Shown here: positions 24,102-32,790 of the stretch, one piece after another
How positions within the stretch are numbered: position 1 is the first letter of the stretch
How the letters are laid out: the number at the start of each line of letters is the position of its first letter
DNA from: Planctomycetota bacterium
GTDB lineage: Bacteria; Planctomycetota; Planctomycetia; Pirellulales; Pirellulaceae
Assembly (NCBI GenBank): GCA_014584305.1
Contig: JACTND010000307.1
Span: 1 to 33,171 of the forward strand
Reading direction: 5' to 3'
DNA: 33,171 bases
Translations under genes and position numbers: made by a program
Notes under the pieces: generated by a model
Databases searched by the model: none
Told to the model about the DNA's origin: nothing
Seen by the model: the letters and a program-made list of their open reading frames with translations, nothing else

Positions 24102-24362
24102 TTATATGTCGTCCAAGTCAACCTCGGGCGAATCAATAAAGTCGGGTGACGCTGTCGCGCGAACTTCGTTGGACGTGTCCAAATGGATTTTGTCTTGTTC
24201 GATCTCTTGCAGGACGATCGCCATTTTGTCCGTGGACTTCGTGTCAATCAGCGGGCGTGCACCCCGATTGAGTTGGACCAGACGCTTTTGGATCAAAGTG
24301 GATAGTTTGAACCGCCCTCCCACTTTGCGCACAATCGCCTCTTCCTTCAATTCTTCAAACAT
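24102..24362 (-). CDS. rpoZ: DNA-directed RNA polymerase omega subunit
   Basis: Small subunit of RNA polymerase that helps assembly of the beta-prime subunit. The ORF reads [40 protein letters not shown], then an acidic tail, about 86 residues. It fits the omega family pattern, with the helical [13 protein letters not shown] segment standing for the usual NRYELVLVAAKRAR. Position directly downstream of gmk, with an 18-base gap, is the common gmk-rpoZ arrangement. A TTG 9 bases upstream is the longest-frame start, but GGAGG upstream and the family N-terminus favour the ATG at 24362. Confidence 0.8.
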   Translation of the reverse strand: MFEELKEEAIVRKVGGRFKLSTLIQKRLVQLNRGARPLIDTKSTDKMAIVLQEIEQDKIHLDTSNEVRATASPDFIDSPEVDLDDI

Positions 24363-24380
24363 CGTCGGCAATACCTCCGT

Positions 24381-24986
24381 CTAACAGCTCTTATGGTTTA
24401 GTAGTATCGAGCACACGGCCGCGATCGTTGCGTCCAGGTCCCGATTGGACAGTCGATGCTGGAAACAATCCGATTGTGCAATTTCCTCGCGGGCCACCGC
24501 CAAACGGCGCTGGATAGCTTCAGCGGTTTCCGTCCGGCGATCGACTAAACGGCGTTCTAGTTCCGCCATCGATCCCGCGTCCAGAAAAATGGAAATACAA
24601 TCCGGGAACTGGCCCATTATTTCCCGTGCACCTTGGATATCGATCTCTAAGACTACCCAATTTCCACGGTTTAGACCAGCGGTCACCTCGTCGCGCAACG
24701 TGCCGTACCAATACCCGCTGCGAAAGACCTCAAAACACTCCAAAAACTCACCCGCGCGCCGTCGCCGGTCGAAGTCATCGGAAGTCAAAAACCAATAGTC
24801 CCTGCCGTGCACTTCCCCCGGCCGCGGAGGGCGCGTCGTCGCCGATACGCTCAGCACCAGGGGGAGCGGGCAATTCGCAATCAGCGCTTTAACGACCGAT
24901 GATTTTCCAGCGCCGCTCGGACCAGAGATGACGACCAAACGTCCCTGCGAAGAATGTGTACTGGTCCTGTCCGTATTACTCGACAT
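24381..24986 (-). CDS. gmk: guanylate kinase
   Basis: Phosphorylates GMP to GDP with ATP, an essential step in purine nucleotide salvage and GTP supply. The 201-residue protein starts with a short tail, then LVVISGPSGAGKSSVVKAL, the P-loop at about 22-29. SVSATTRPPRPGEVHGRDYWFLTSDDF is the guanylate-binding region, and WVVLEIDIQGAREI and ISIFLDAGSMAELERRLVDR are further family motifs. Its start overlaps the yicC stop by 11 bases, and rpoZ follows, the classical yicC-gmk-rpoZ order. Confidence 0.97.
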   Translation of the reverse strand: MSSNTDRTSTHSSQGRLVVISGPSGAGKSSVVKALIANCPLPLVLSVSATTRPPRPGEVHGRDYWFLTSDDFDRRRRAGEFLECFEVFRSGYWYGTLRDEVTAGLNRGNWVVLEIDIQGAREIMGQFPDCISIFLDAGSMAELERRLVDRRTETAEAIQRRLAVAREEIAQSDCFQHRLSNRDLDATIAAVCSILLNHKSC

Positions 24987-25839
24987 TCTGAACTAACTCG
25001 CGCATCCGCTCAATGACCGTCTTCATTTCCACGACGTGTTGAGCAATCGCGGCGTCGTTAGATTTGGATCCAATCGTATTCGCTTCGCGCAACAATTCCT
25101 GCGTGAGAAAATCAAGTTTGCGCCCGCCGCCCTCGCCCTGGTTAACGGTCTGCTGGCATTGTTGAACATGACTCTTCATGCGCACGATCTCTTCAGCGAC
25201 ATCGACCCGTTCCGCAAACAAACCAACTTCGCGCAACACGTCCACCTGTGGGGCGGTCAAGCTATGTTCAGCCAACAACTGCCCCAGTCGCTCCGCGAGA
25301 CGCTGCCGGTAGTGTTGGACGACCTGCGGCGCACGCCGCTCAATTTGACCTAGGCAGTCATTTAGCTCCACCAAATTGCTCAGCAATGTCGCCCGCATGG
25401 CCTCGCCCTCGCTGCGCCGCATCGCATGTAAACGTTCGACGGCCATGACGACCGCACGGCATACCGTCGGCCACATGTCATGGAGACGATCAAATGCCGA
25501 ATCATCGATGACGCCAGGCAAACCTATCAGTGCCGATAGGGGGATCGGATCATCGGGAAAGTGCTCCGCCAGTTGCCGACGGTAAGCTGCCAAGGCCACC
25601 GCGTTGATACGAAATTGATCGGGATCGTGCGCGCGATCCGTTTGTATCCGAACGGTCACGGTGCCGCGATGGACAAATTGCCGTATCGTCTGCTCGATTT
25701 CCGCATGTTGCTCCGCGGATAACTCGCCAATAATATTGACTTTTAGAAAGCGGTTGTTGACCGCGCGAATTTCGGCGAAAACTTGGCAAGGGCCGTCATG
25801 CAGCAGTGCTTGTCCGTGCCCGGTCATGCTGATCAGCAC
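24976..25839 (-). CDS. YicC-family endoribonuclease
   Basis: Protein of 287 residues beginning MLISMTGHGQALL, which is the standard YicC opening (MIRSMTGFG). It contains EIRAVNNRFLKVNI, RGTVTVRIQTDR and the C-terminal YicC region EIVRMKSHVQQCQQTVNQGEGGGRKLDFLTQELLREANTIGSKSNDAAIAQHVVEMKTVIERMRELVQNVE, which is diagnostic. Homologues act as endoribonucleases implicated in RNA turnover. The GTG at 25839 is chosen because GAGGAG lies nine bases upstream and the protein then starts with the family motif; an in-frame TTG at 25860 would add unrelated residues. gmk overlaps its end. Confidence 0.95.
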   Translation of the reverse strand: MLISMTGHGQALLHDGPCQVFAEIRAVNNRFLKVNIIGELSAEQHAEIEQTIRQFVHRGTVTVRIQTDRAHDPDQFRINAVALAAYRRQLAEHFPDDPIPLSALIGLPGVIDDSAFDRLHDMWPTVCRAVVMAVERLHAMRRSEGEAMRATLLSNLVELNDCLGQIERRAPQVVQHYRQRLAERLGQLLAEHSLTAPQVDVLREVGLFAERVDVAEEIVRMKSHVQQCQQTVNQGEGGGRKLDFLTQELLREANTIGSKSNDAAIAQHVVEMKTVIERMRELVQNVE

Positions 25840-25945
25840 GTCCAATCTCCTCAAGGGCAATTCGGCCTCAATTCAACCTCAGTATTTCGCCTGAATGCGA
25901 AACCCTCAGGAGCGCTATCGACAAGGCGCTCGTTCGCACGAGGGC

Positions 25946-26458
25946 TCATTGGCGACCATCTCCATCTCCAGCGTCCTCCTGCTGGTCGGTGGATTGATCG
26001 AGTTGATTCTGCTGACTCTCATTCTCTTGGTCCTGGTTGCTGACTGGAGGTGTCGTGTCGGAGGATTCGCTGCTGGTAGCAGAATCGGCGGCGACTCCGC
26101 CCTGTGCTCCTTCCTGGTCAGGCGTGCCCCCCAATTCTCCTGGCGCCTCATCATCAGCCTCAGCCCCGCCGCCGACGCTGCCCACTGCCGCGCCTTGCGC
26201 CGAATCATCCATCTCACGTGGCGGACGATTAAAAAAGGCGATCATCAATGTAGAAATCAAAATCCAAATAGTTGCCGTAACAATCGTGATACGAGTGAAT
26301 ACGTCGCCGGCTTTCGATCCGAAGGCGCTCTGGCCTCCCATTCCGCCCAAAGCGCCGGTTAATCCTCCTCCGCGCCCGCGCTGTACCAGAATCAGCAAAA
26401 TCAAAAAGATGGAAACAACGACCGTCAGCAATCCAAACAACGTCAACCAGATTTCCAT
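25946..26458 (-). CDS. secG: preprotein translocase subunit SecG
   Basis: Membrane subunit of the SecYEG channel that assists protein export. The 170-residue protein has two transmembrane helices (about 4-24, [22 protein letters not shown], and about 57-75, [20 protein letters not shown]) joined by the conserved glycine-rich loop [33 protein letters not shown]. The C-terminal 90 residues, rich in Glu, Gln, Ser and Asp, form an acidic extension that is much longer than in E. coli SecG. It sits between tpiA and yicC, as seen in several bacteria for tpiA-secG. The acidic tail is likely cytoplasmic or periplasmic and disordered. Confidence 0.93.
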   Translation of the reverse strand: MEIWLTLFGLLTVVVSIFLILLILVQRGRGGGLTGALGGMGGQSAFGSKAGDVFTRITIVTATIWILISTLMIAFFNRPPREMDDSAQGAAVGSVGGGAEADDEAPGELGGTPDQEGAQGGVAADSATSSESSDTTPPVSNQDQENESQQNQLDQSTDQQEDAGDGDGRQ

Positions 26459-26565
26459 GAGTAACTCAAATTTCCTTGCAAAACTTCCCGAACCAATGTG
26501 GGCTTAGCGGCAATCGAACGTCTCTCGCGGAGTTACCCGACAGCGATGGATTACAGTTCCCCCGC

Positions 26566-27318
26566 TCAGCGGCCAGCCGCCACTATCTCCAAGAAATCCT
26601 TGGCGGATAATGACGCGCCGCCCACCAACGCACCGTCAATGTCGGGCTGCTTCAAGAGCATCTCGGCATTTTCCGGTTTCACACTCCCACCGTAAATGAT
26701 ACGCGTCGCGGCTGCCAAACTCGAATTGTATCGCGATTGCAGCCAGTTGCGAAGGTCAGCATGTACCTCTTGTGCCTGCTCCGGCGTCGCGGTTTTTCCC
26801 GTCCCAATCGCCCAAACCGGCTCGTAAGCGACCACCAGCCGGTCCACCAGCGACGGAGGAATCGAACCGACCGATCCAGCCATCTGAGACGCGATTACGC
26901 GAAACGTCTCACCCGCCTCCCGCTGCGCCAACGTCTCCCCCACACAGACAATGGCCGTCAAACCTGCTTTCATTACGGCTTCCAGTTTCCGATTCACCAT
27001 GACGTCCGTTTCAGCGAACAACTGCCGCCGTTCGCTGTGGCCCAAAATAACGCACTGACACCCGACATCCAACAACATCGAGGGGCTAACTTCACCGGTA
27101 AACGCTCCCTGATCGGCGTAATGAACATTCTGGGCGCCAAGTTGTACCGAACTGCCACGCACGACCTCGCCGACGGCAGTCAAGTAAACGAAAGGCGGGC
27201 ATACCGCCACGTCCACGGAGCGGGGCACTTCGCCGTGCAGGATCTCCTCAGCCAACGCCACGGACTTCGCTGCGCTCAAATGCATCTTCCAATTACCCGC
27301 AATCAAGAGCCGTCGCAC
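26566..27318 (-). CDS. tpiA: triosephosphate isomerase
   Basis: Interconverts dihydroxyacetone phosphate and glyceraldehyde 3-phosphate in glycolysis. The 250-residue protein contains the N-terminal LLIAGNWKMH (lysine at the active site), VILGHSERR (catalytic histidine), VVAYEPVWAIGTGKTA (catalytic glutamate) and IIYGGSVKPENAEMLL (phosphate loop). GTG at 27318 is the likely start: AAAGGAG lies eight bases upstream. The longer in-frame ATG at 27375 would add residues unlike the family. The start lies inside the end of lysA, with an overlap of 26 bases. Confidence 0.97.
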   Translation of the reverse strand: MRRLLIAGNWKMHLSAAKSVALAEEILHGEVPRSVDVAVCPPFVYLTAVGEVVRGSSVQLGAQNVHYADQGAFTGEVSPSMLLDVGCQCVILGHSERRQLFAETDVMVNRKLEAVMKAGLTAIVCVGETLAQREAGETFRVIASQMAGSVGSIPPSLVDRLVVAYEPVWAIGTGKTATPEQAQEVHADLRNWLQSRYNSSLAAATRIIYGGSVKPENAEMLLKQPDIDGALVGGASLSAKDFLEIVAAGR

Positions 27319-28612
27319 CAAGCTCGCTCCTTTCGCCTTCGAGACTGATATCCGCGGGTATCCGTTCATCAGCAAATAGCATGCGCACGTCTTGACGCTG
27401 CCGAATCAACGACGACCGTTGCCCGGAAATGAGAACTTCGGCAGCCAATGGCTTGCTATTGTAGTTGGACGACATGCTGAACCCGTAAGCGCCAGCGCAC
27501 TCAATGACCAGCCAATCGCCCACGTGTGCGGTGGGCAACGCTCGACTCAGGACGGTTCCGCCCTCGCCTTGAGTAAAAATGTCGCCCGATTCACAGAGCG
27601 GGCCACCGACGACGACTGTTTCCCACGTGGTTGGCTGCAAGCCACTTCGAGTCGCCAACGAAATTGGATGATATGCGCCGTATAAGACAGGTCGCGCCAA
27701 ATTGTTGAACCCTGCGTCCACTAAATAGAACAGGTTGGGCCCCATCCGTTTGATGGCCCGAATCTCCGTTAGCAAATAGCCGGCTTCTGCTACTGGGTAA
27801 CGCCCCGGTTCGACTTCCAGTCGAATCGCATGACCCAATTGGCGCGCAATCCTTTGTCGGCACTGTTCCCACATCTCGTAGTACCGATCGACGTCTATGG
27901 GTCGGTCGTCAGGATGATATGGAGTGGGCAGGCCACCCCCGGCACTGATCGTCTGCACTTCTTCGCCCAAACGGATGGCGACGGACTCCATCGCCTCACA
28001 AACGGAACCCAAATGATCGAAATCGGAACCGGAGCCGATGTGCATGTGAACGCCTGCGATCGTCAAGTCGTAACGGCGGCAACGCGCGACAATGTCATTT
28101 AAATCTTCGTGCCAAATCCCATGTTTTGATTGAGGGCCCCCCGTGTTGGTCTTGCGACTGTGACCGTGCCCGAATCCGGGGTTAATCCGCACAGAGATCG
28201 CTCGGCCTGGACAGCTTTGACCCAATTGGTCGATCATGTCGGGTGAGCCACAGTTGACGTGGACTCCAAAATCGACGACCAACTGGAACGATTCGGCATC
28301 GAAAACATCGGCAGTATAAACGACTGGATGCGGATCACCTACCCACGAATACCCAGCGGCCGCCGCCCGCCACAATTCGCCGGCGCTGACCGCGTCCAAC
28401 AGGACGTGATTTCGCCGCATCAAGTCCAGGATCGCTAAATGAGAGTTGGCTTTTTGAGCATAGCGAATGACGTCAAAGGCTTGCAAATGTTGCAGTTGCC
28501 GAACGATTCGGTCAGCATCGTAAAAATAGGTCGGCGTCCCGAATTGAGCGGCCAATTCGGAAATAGGCACTCCCGCGATATCGCGGCGATGGGCTTCAAT
28601 TCCCTGTGACAT
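27293..28612 (-). CDS. lysA: diaminopimelate decarboxylase
   Basis: PLP-dependent enzyme of fold type III that converts meso-diaminopimelate to lysine, the last step of lysine synthesis. The 439-residue protein has the PLP lysine in VIRYAQKANSHLAIL (lysine 54), then VHMHIGSGSDFDHL, GGGLPTPYHP (phosphate-binding glycines), LEVEPGRYPV and the subunit-shared cysteine in CESGDIF, as expected for LysA. The order lysA-tpiA-secG-yicC-gmk-rpoZ on the minus strand suggests one transcription unit; the overlap with tpiA supports that. It follows the unknown gene at 28637 by 24 bases. Confidence 0.95.
   Translation of the reverse strand: MSQGIEAHRRDIAGVPISELAAQFGTPTYFYDADRIVRQLQHLQAFDVIRYAQKANSHLAILDLMRRNHVLLDAVSAGELWRAAAAGYSWVGDPHPVVYTADVFDAESFQLVVDFGVHVNCGSPDMIDQLGQSCPGRAISVRINPGFGHGHSRKTNTGGPQSKHGIWHEDLNDIVARCRRYDLTIAGVHMHIGSGSDFDHLGSVCEAMESVAIRLGEEVQTISAGGGLPTPYHPDDRPIDVDRYYEMWEQCRQRIARQLGHAIRLEVEPGRYPVAEAGYLLTEIRAIKRMGPNLFYLVDAGFNNLARPVLYGAYHPISLATRSGLQPTTWETVVVGGPLCESGDIFTQGEGGTVLSRALPTAHVGDWLVIECAGAYGFSMSSNYNSKPLAAEVLISGQRSSLIRQRQDVRMLFADERIPADISLEGERSELGATALDCG
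27327..27333 (-). promoter_or_regulatory. Shine-Dalgarno site deciding the tpiA start
   Basis: AAAGGAG on the minus strand lies eight bases before the GTG at 27318. It fixes the tpiA start and lies within the coding end of lysA. Confidence 0.7.
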
Positions 28613-28636
28613 GATCGACTCCGTGTCCGCGGGTTC

Positions 28637-29383
28637 CTACTTCATTGAAATCGCTTGCTGCAATGGCAATAACACTTGCGGAATGACGTGGCCTTCCAAG
28701 ATGTCCACGGCGATTGATTGCAATTGCCTCAACTTGTCCACAAACGTCTCCCCGGTCGCCAAACTGCCATAACGGCGCACCGTCAAGTACACGCTGAGCG
28801 GCTCCTCAACGTACTCGCCCGTACGGATATGAAACGCCGACGTTCTCGGTTCAATCTGGACGCGAAATTGCGTCCGGCAATCGTCGCTAATCGCCATCGT
28901 GATGGCTGTCTCGTGAGAAACGCTGCGCGCTTGATTGACGCCTAAACAGGACTCCAGAGCCGGGACGACACCCAAAGCATCCGCGATCAACTCATGGTGG
29001 TTGCCTCGATAATTGAAGTCGAATCCCAACATGAAATTCAAGGACTCACAATCCAATGGACTGACGCTGAGACAGTAACCGATCAAATCAAATATAAACT
29101 CATGCTGCTCGATGGCGCTTTCAAACGACGGTGGATTGACATAGCCGCTGCAGATGCGCTTCGTCTCGACTGACGTCCAGCGGTAGTGCCCAGCGTCCTT
29201 GTCCTCCTCCAAAACGCATTCGCCTCGTTCGCGGCTGTAGAAGTTGCGCATGGTTGGGTACGTTTTCTTCACCTGCTCAAAAAAATGCAACAGCGTTTCG
29301 CGCTCGGAAGGGAGTTCGATTTCTGTATTCAAGTTGACGTTGACGTAATGGTCGTCACTGTATTGAGAGTACTTGGACATCAT
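28637..29383 (-). CDS. conserved-looking protein of unknown function
   Basis: Product of 248 residues with no recognised domain. The first clear residues are MMSKYSQYSDDHYVNVNLNTEIELPSERETLLHFFEQVKKTYP; the frame is open further upstream, but those 100 residues look random, so the ATG at 29383 (or 29380) is preferred. The protein is soluble, with no signal peptide or membrane helix, and mixed alpha/beta in appearance (ILEGHVIPQVLLPLQQAISMK at the end). The balanced residue composition and codon use resemble a real gene, and the 24-base spacing to lysA points to co-transcription. No role is assigned. Confidence 0.7.
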   Translation of the reverse strand: MMSKYSQYSDDHYVNVNLNTEIELPSERETLLHFFEQVKKTYPTMRNFYSRERGECVLEEDKDAGHYRWTSVETKRICSGYVNPPSFESAIEQHEFIFDLIGYCLSVSPLDCESLNFMLGFDFNYRGNHHELIADALGVVPALESCLGVNQARSVSHETAITMAISDDCRTQFRVQIEPRTSAFHIRTGEYVEEPLSVYLTVRRYGSLATGETFVDKLRQLQSIAVDILEGHVIPQVLLPLQQAISMK

Positions 29384-29688
29384 GCTGGCACAAATTGCGA
29401 AAAATGAGCGAAAACCCCGGTGAGCGACAATAACGCGCAACAAACGAAGGCCACGGCGAGAGCCTGCCTGTCGCCCGTTTACCGTGTTCCAATTCTGGCA
29501 CTGAGGTTCGGGCGTCCGGGCTTGTATTGTACCGGCAGAATGCACCTTGCCAAAGGCGGTCGAAACGTCAATTTGCTTGTATTGCCGATTGGGGTACCGA
29601 TCATTATTTGGTAAATTTGAACGATCGCGAGGACGTCCGAGTGGCGGTCGCTGACTCAGGAACTCTTGTTCGATGGAGAATTGACTCG
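29384..29688. other. divergent intergenic region before the alkyltransferase gene
   Basis: About 305 bases between the minus-strand operon and the plus-strand alkyltransferase. No gene supported; promoters for both directions are expected here, but none could be called with confidence. Confidence 0.5.
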
Positions 29689-30237
29689 ATGCCAACTACT
29701 ATTGCCGAAAAGCGCCCTCTGCATATGTCTGCCAGCCGCCTGGTCCTGTTTGCCACCGAGTTGGGCTGGATGGGCTTGGATTGTGCCCCGCATGGAATAC
29801 GCCAATTGCACTTTGGCTATGCCGATCCCCAAGGATTGCTTCGGCGCTGGAAACAAGACCCCATTTCCGAGTCGGCCTGGTCCTCGACCGAATATCGTTG
29901 GGTTAACTTGTTGAAACGTTATGCCTGCGGCGAAACGGTCCGTCTGGACTCGATTCCGGTTGTGGTCAACGCCCGGACACCGTTTCAGAGATCGGTTCTT
30001 GAGGCGTGCCGTATGATTCCTCGCGGTGAAACGCGAACCTATGGCGCGCTCGCGGAACAAATTGGCTATGCCGGTGCTGCACGAGCTGTTGGTACTGTAA
30101 TGAGCCGTAACGTTTTGCCGCTGCTGATTCCTTGCCATCGGGTTTTGGGCCGAACCGGCTTGGGCGGGTATTCAGCCCCGCAAGGGTTGCGGATGAAACG
30201 TCGATTGTTGGCGATGGAAAATGTTGCCATAAAATAA
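29689..30237 (+). CDS. ogt: O6-methylguanine-DNA alkyltransferase
   Basis: DNA repair protein that transfers an alkyl group from O6-alkylguanine to its own cysteine. The 182-residue protein has the C-terminal domain with TPFQRSVLEACRMIPRGETRTYGALAEQIGYAGAARAVGTVMSRN, the arginine-finger helix, and the active site LLIPCHRVLG with cysteine 149. A GGAG lies about ten bases before the ATG; an upstream in-frame ATG at 29527 would add 54 unrelated residues. The N-terminal half is divergent. It ends before a hairpin-rich region. Ogt and Ada-C type cannot be separated by this alone. Confidence 0.92.
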   Translation: MPTTIAEKRPLHMSASRLVLFATELGWMGLDCAPHGIRQLHFGYADPQGLLRRWKQDPISESAWSSTEYRWVNLLKRYACGETVRLDSIPVVVNARTPFQRSVLEACRMIPRGETRTYGALAEQIGYAGAARAVGTVMSRNVLPLLIPCHRVLGRTGLGGYSAPQGLRMKRRLLAMENVAIK

Positions 30238-30239
30238 AA

Positions 30240-30442
30240 CAACGCTGGCCCAACGTGTGGACCAGCGTTGCCGGTATTTCCCTGGGCACTGAGCCAGAAG
30301 AACCAACTCAGTGCCCAGTCTAAGCTCAGCCGTGAGCACCTGTTGTCGCGGTTGACCCAGAAACCAACGCCAACAGGCTTGTTAGGCTCATACCCAGGAG
30401 GGAGGGTTTTGGAATCCAGTTTCCCGCTGGGAATTCCAAACC
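30240..30442 (+). repeat. cluster of five consecutive stem-loops
   Basis: Five inverted repeats follow the alkyltransferase stop within 203 bases. H1: CAACGCTGG/CCAGCGTTG (30240-30270). H2: perfect 12-bp CTGGGCACTGAG/CTCAGTGCCCAG (30282-30318). H3: GCTCA/TGAGC with a GCCG loop (30324-30337). H4: CCTGTTG/CAACAGG with inner pairing GCG-TTG/CAACGC (30339-30377). H5: GGTTTTGGAATCCAG/CTGGGAATTCCAAACC with small bulges (30405-30442). None is followed by a T-run. It could be a structured RNA or a mobile-element remnant; see findings. Confidence 0.7.
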
Positions 30443-30766
30443 GGCCAGCTTTTAGTGTGGATTGCGGCCTCCTTGTCACATCTCTAATAAACGCCCAACC
30501 GATGTCGTGCCGAGAAATACTGAACGACGACGACTCAGGCAAGGCCGATTTTTGGAATTCTATAATTTTTCATGAGGGGAAAAGGCGGTTTCCGCCATGC
30601 GCCGTTGCGGTTCATCACGCGTGATTGATCCAGGCTCTATGAAGGCACCCGCCGCTTATGGCGGCCGCCAGCCAGCTTGGGACACGCCAAGACCGAAAAT
30701 AGCCGCACGCGACTATCGCGGGGAATGCCTAATCCTCCTTGCACAGCTCACATCGCAAAAAAAGCC
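30443..30766. other. gene-free stretch before the parvulin-like gene
   Basis: No gene is seen. Several short palindromes (GGCGG/CCGCC types near 30587 and 30650) and a TATAAT at 30561-30566 without a convincing -35 element are present. The strong promoter for the downstream gene begins at 30767. Confidence 0.5.
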
Positions 30767-30796
30767 TTGACCCGTCGGAAATATTAAAACTATACT
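30767..30796 (+). promoter_or_regulatory. sigma70-like promoter of the parvulin-like gene
   Basis: TTGACC (30767-30772) and TATACT (30791-30796) are 18 bases apart, each one base off consensus or close. The start near 30803 leaves a leader of about 185 bases before the gene at 30988. Confidence 0.65.
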
Positions 30797-30811
30797 CCAG
30801 CCGCGTTGGAT

Positions 30812-30834
30812 GCGCGGCGCCTTGTAGGCCGCGC
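30812..30834 (+). repeat. leader hairpin downstream of the promoter
   Basis: GCGCGGC (30812-30818) and GCCGCGC (30828-30834) are exact inverted arms, nine bases apart, near the 5' end of the predicted transcript. No T-run follows. It could stabilise the message or act in regulation. Confidence 0.4.
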
Positions 30835-30987
30835 GTAGTATGCCGACATCGTTACGATCCTTCCGACGTTCTTGCGATATTGAGAACGGTATCGGAGCGT
30901 CAAACATGTCGCGCATACCCTGCAACGTCTGCGAGCGACATTGCCGCACGGCATTACCTTATCAGTATTCTGCGAATGGAGTTGTAG

Positions 30988-32790
30988 ATGATGGCGATGG
31001 ATATGCAGTGGTTGCAAATCGTTCGGGTTGGTTGGGTTGCCGGATTTCTCGGTTTGTTGTCAGGTCCGATTGCGCAAGGTCAACCGGCGACGGTAACCGC
31101 GCGAAGCGATGCAAACTTCGTCCGCGTTGACCAAAATCAACGCATGCCGATCCTGGCAGTCGTCAATCGCCAACCAATTACACGCGAACACGTCGCCCAC
31201 CAGGCCTTACTCCGTCACGGCAATGCTGTCTTGCAGAGCATGGTGAATAAGCTCCTGGTGTTGTCTGAATGCAAACAACGTGGCATCGTGATCACCGAAC
31301 GAGATGTCAATCGCGAAATCGTCCGCCTGGCGGAATCGTTCAATCTCGCTGCCGACGCCTATTTGCAGTTGATAGAGTCCAAACGCAATATCACCGAAGA
31401 CCGTTACAAGAACGATATTGTGTGGATGGATTTGGCCCTGCGTCAGTTGGCCGCACGCCAGATCGAAATCTCGCCGGAAGAGCTTAACGCCCAAATGGAA
31501 TTGGAATTTGGTGCCAAAGTAGAGGTCCGCGAAATCGTTGTTCCCCAGCGCGAGACGGCGGAACGAGTTCGTGAAATGCTGTTGGCCAATCCGGACCAGT
31601 TTAGCAATCTGGCTCAGCAATATTCGTTGAATCCCCATAGCGCCGCTGTGGGCGGTTTACTTCCGCCAATTGCCCGGCATAGCGTCCATCCAGAACTGGA
31701 ACAAATTGTGTTTGCCCTCAAACCGGGCGAAGTTTCGCCGATTGTCGAGCTGGATGCAAATGCCTTTCTCCTGTTGCGCTGCGAACGCGTTTTTCCAGCA
31801 CAAGACATTCCAGCTAAAGACCTTCCCAAGCTCCACCAAAAACTGATCGACAAAATGGCCGCTGCTAAACTCGGAGACGCGGCCACGCAGTTGTTCAAGG
31901 AATTGCAACAACGTGCCCAAATAGAGAATGTCTTAAACGATCCCAAATTGCGCAGTCAGTTTCCCGAAACAGCTGCCCGTGTCAATGGCATCGAGATCTC
32001 GATGGCCTTTCTGGCCGAAGAGTGCATTGCTCGATTTGGCGATGAGATTATCGACGGCGAAATCAATCGCCTGATCCTATCTCAAGCCGTCCAAGCCGCT
32101 GGACTGCAAATTACAAAGGAAGACCTGAATAACGAAGTGCGTCGCGCTGCGGAAGCCTTTGGCTTTTATCGGCCGGATGGCAACGTGGACATCGACGCTT
32201 GGCTCAAATATGCCACCGGTGACGACCCCTCGCGCATCGACTTGTACATGGAGGATGAGGTCTGGCCCACCACGGCACTCAAGAAACTCGTTGAATCCAA
32301 AGTCCAAATTACCAATGATGATCTCCAAAAGGGCTTTGAAGCGAATTTCGGTCCGCGCGTTGAGGCTCTGGTTATCGCGCTGAATGACCATCGCACAGCC
32401 AATCGCGTATGGCATATGGCCACCGCCAATCCCACTCGAGAGTATTTCGGTGAACTTGCCCGGCAATACTCCCAAGAGCCCGGATCACAAGCCAACTACG
32501 GTCAAGTGCCTCCCATCCAACGTCACGGCGGACGAGCGGAGCTGGAAAACGAAGCCTTTCGCCTCAAGGTGGGCGAAATCTCTCGTGTCGTTCAAGTCGG
32601 CGAGTATTACATTATCCTCATGTGCGTTGGCCACACTCAGCCCGTCGTCACAGAATTTGAAGCGGTCAAGGATCACCTCCACGCGGACATTCTGGAAAAG
32701 AAACTCCGCATCGCCATGCACGAAGAATTCAATCGCCTCCGCGACGCCGCCCAAATCGACAACTTCCTCGCCGGCATCTCCCAACGCTAA
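30988..32790 (+). CDS. exported protein with two parvulin-like (SurA/PpiC-type) units
   Basis: Exported protein of 600 residues with an N-terminal signal peptide (about 1-31, ending AQG). It consists of two similar units. Each has a SurA-like N-terminal helical region followed by a parvulin-type domain: unit 1 about 55-270 (domain 176-270), unit 2 about 330-552 (domain 455-550). Shared patterns are FANLAQQYS/FGELARQYS and PPIARHS/PPIQRHG followed by E-LE-x5-F-LK-GE-S and a GYHII-like strand (YYIILMCV). The histidine of the canonical ASHIL start is missing in both (VREIV and EALVI). It is probably a periplasmic chaperone rather than a strong isomerase (inference). GGAG lies about nine bases before the ATG. 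It has its own promoter. Confidence 0.85.
   Translation: MMAMDMQWLQIVRVGWVAGFLGLLSGPIAQGQPATVTARSDANFVRVDQNQRMPILAVVNRQPITREHVAHQALLRHGNAVLQSMVNKLLVLSECKQRGIVITERDVNREIVRLAESFNLAADAYLQLIESKRNITEDRYKNDIVWMDLALRQLAARQIEISPEELNAQMELEFGAKVEVREIVVPQRETAERVREMLLANPDQFSNLAQQYSLNPHSAAVGGLLPPIARHSVHPELEQIVFALKPGEVSPIVELDANAFLLLRCERVFPAQDIPAKDLPKLHQKLIDKMAAAKLGDAATQLFKELQQRAQIENVLNDPKLRSQFPETAARVNGIEISMAFLAEECIARFGDEIIDGEINRLILSQAVQAAGLQITKEDLNNEVRRAAEAFGFYRPDGNVDIDAWLKYATGDDPSRIDLYMEDEVWPTTALKKLVESKVQITNDDLQKGFEANFGPRVEALVIALNDHRTANRVWHMATANPTREYFGELARQYSQEPGSQANYGQVPPIQRHGGRAELENEAFRLKVGEISRVVQVGEYYIILMCVGHTQPVVTEFEAVKDHLHADILEKKLRIAMHEEFNRLRDAAQIDNFLAGISQR

Noticed and set aside
30240..30390. attC-like pattern (GCCCAAC at 30248, GTTAGGC at 30381) suggesting an integron recombination site
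   Set aside because: The two short cores fit the degenerate attC consensus, but the arms next to them are not complementary, the intervening hairpins do not match the attC layout, and no integrase or cassette is visible.
30066..30542. Minus-strand 158-residue frame across the hairpin cluster
   Set aside because: It runs antisense through a firmly assigned alkyltransferase gene and the stem-loops, with no motif.
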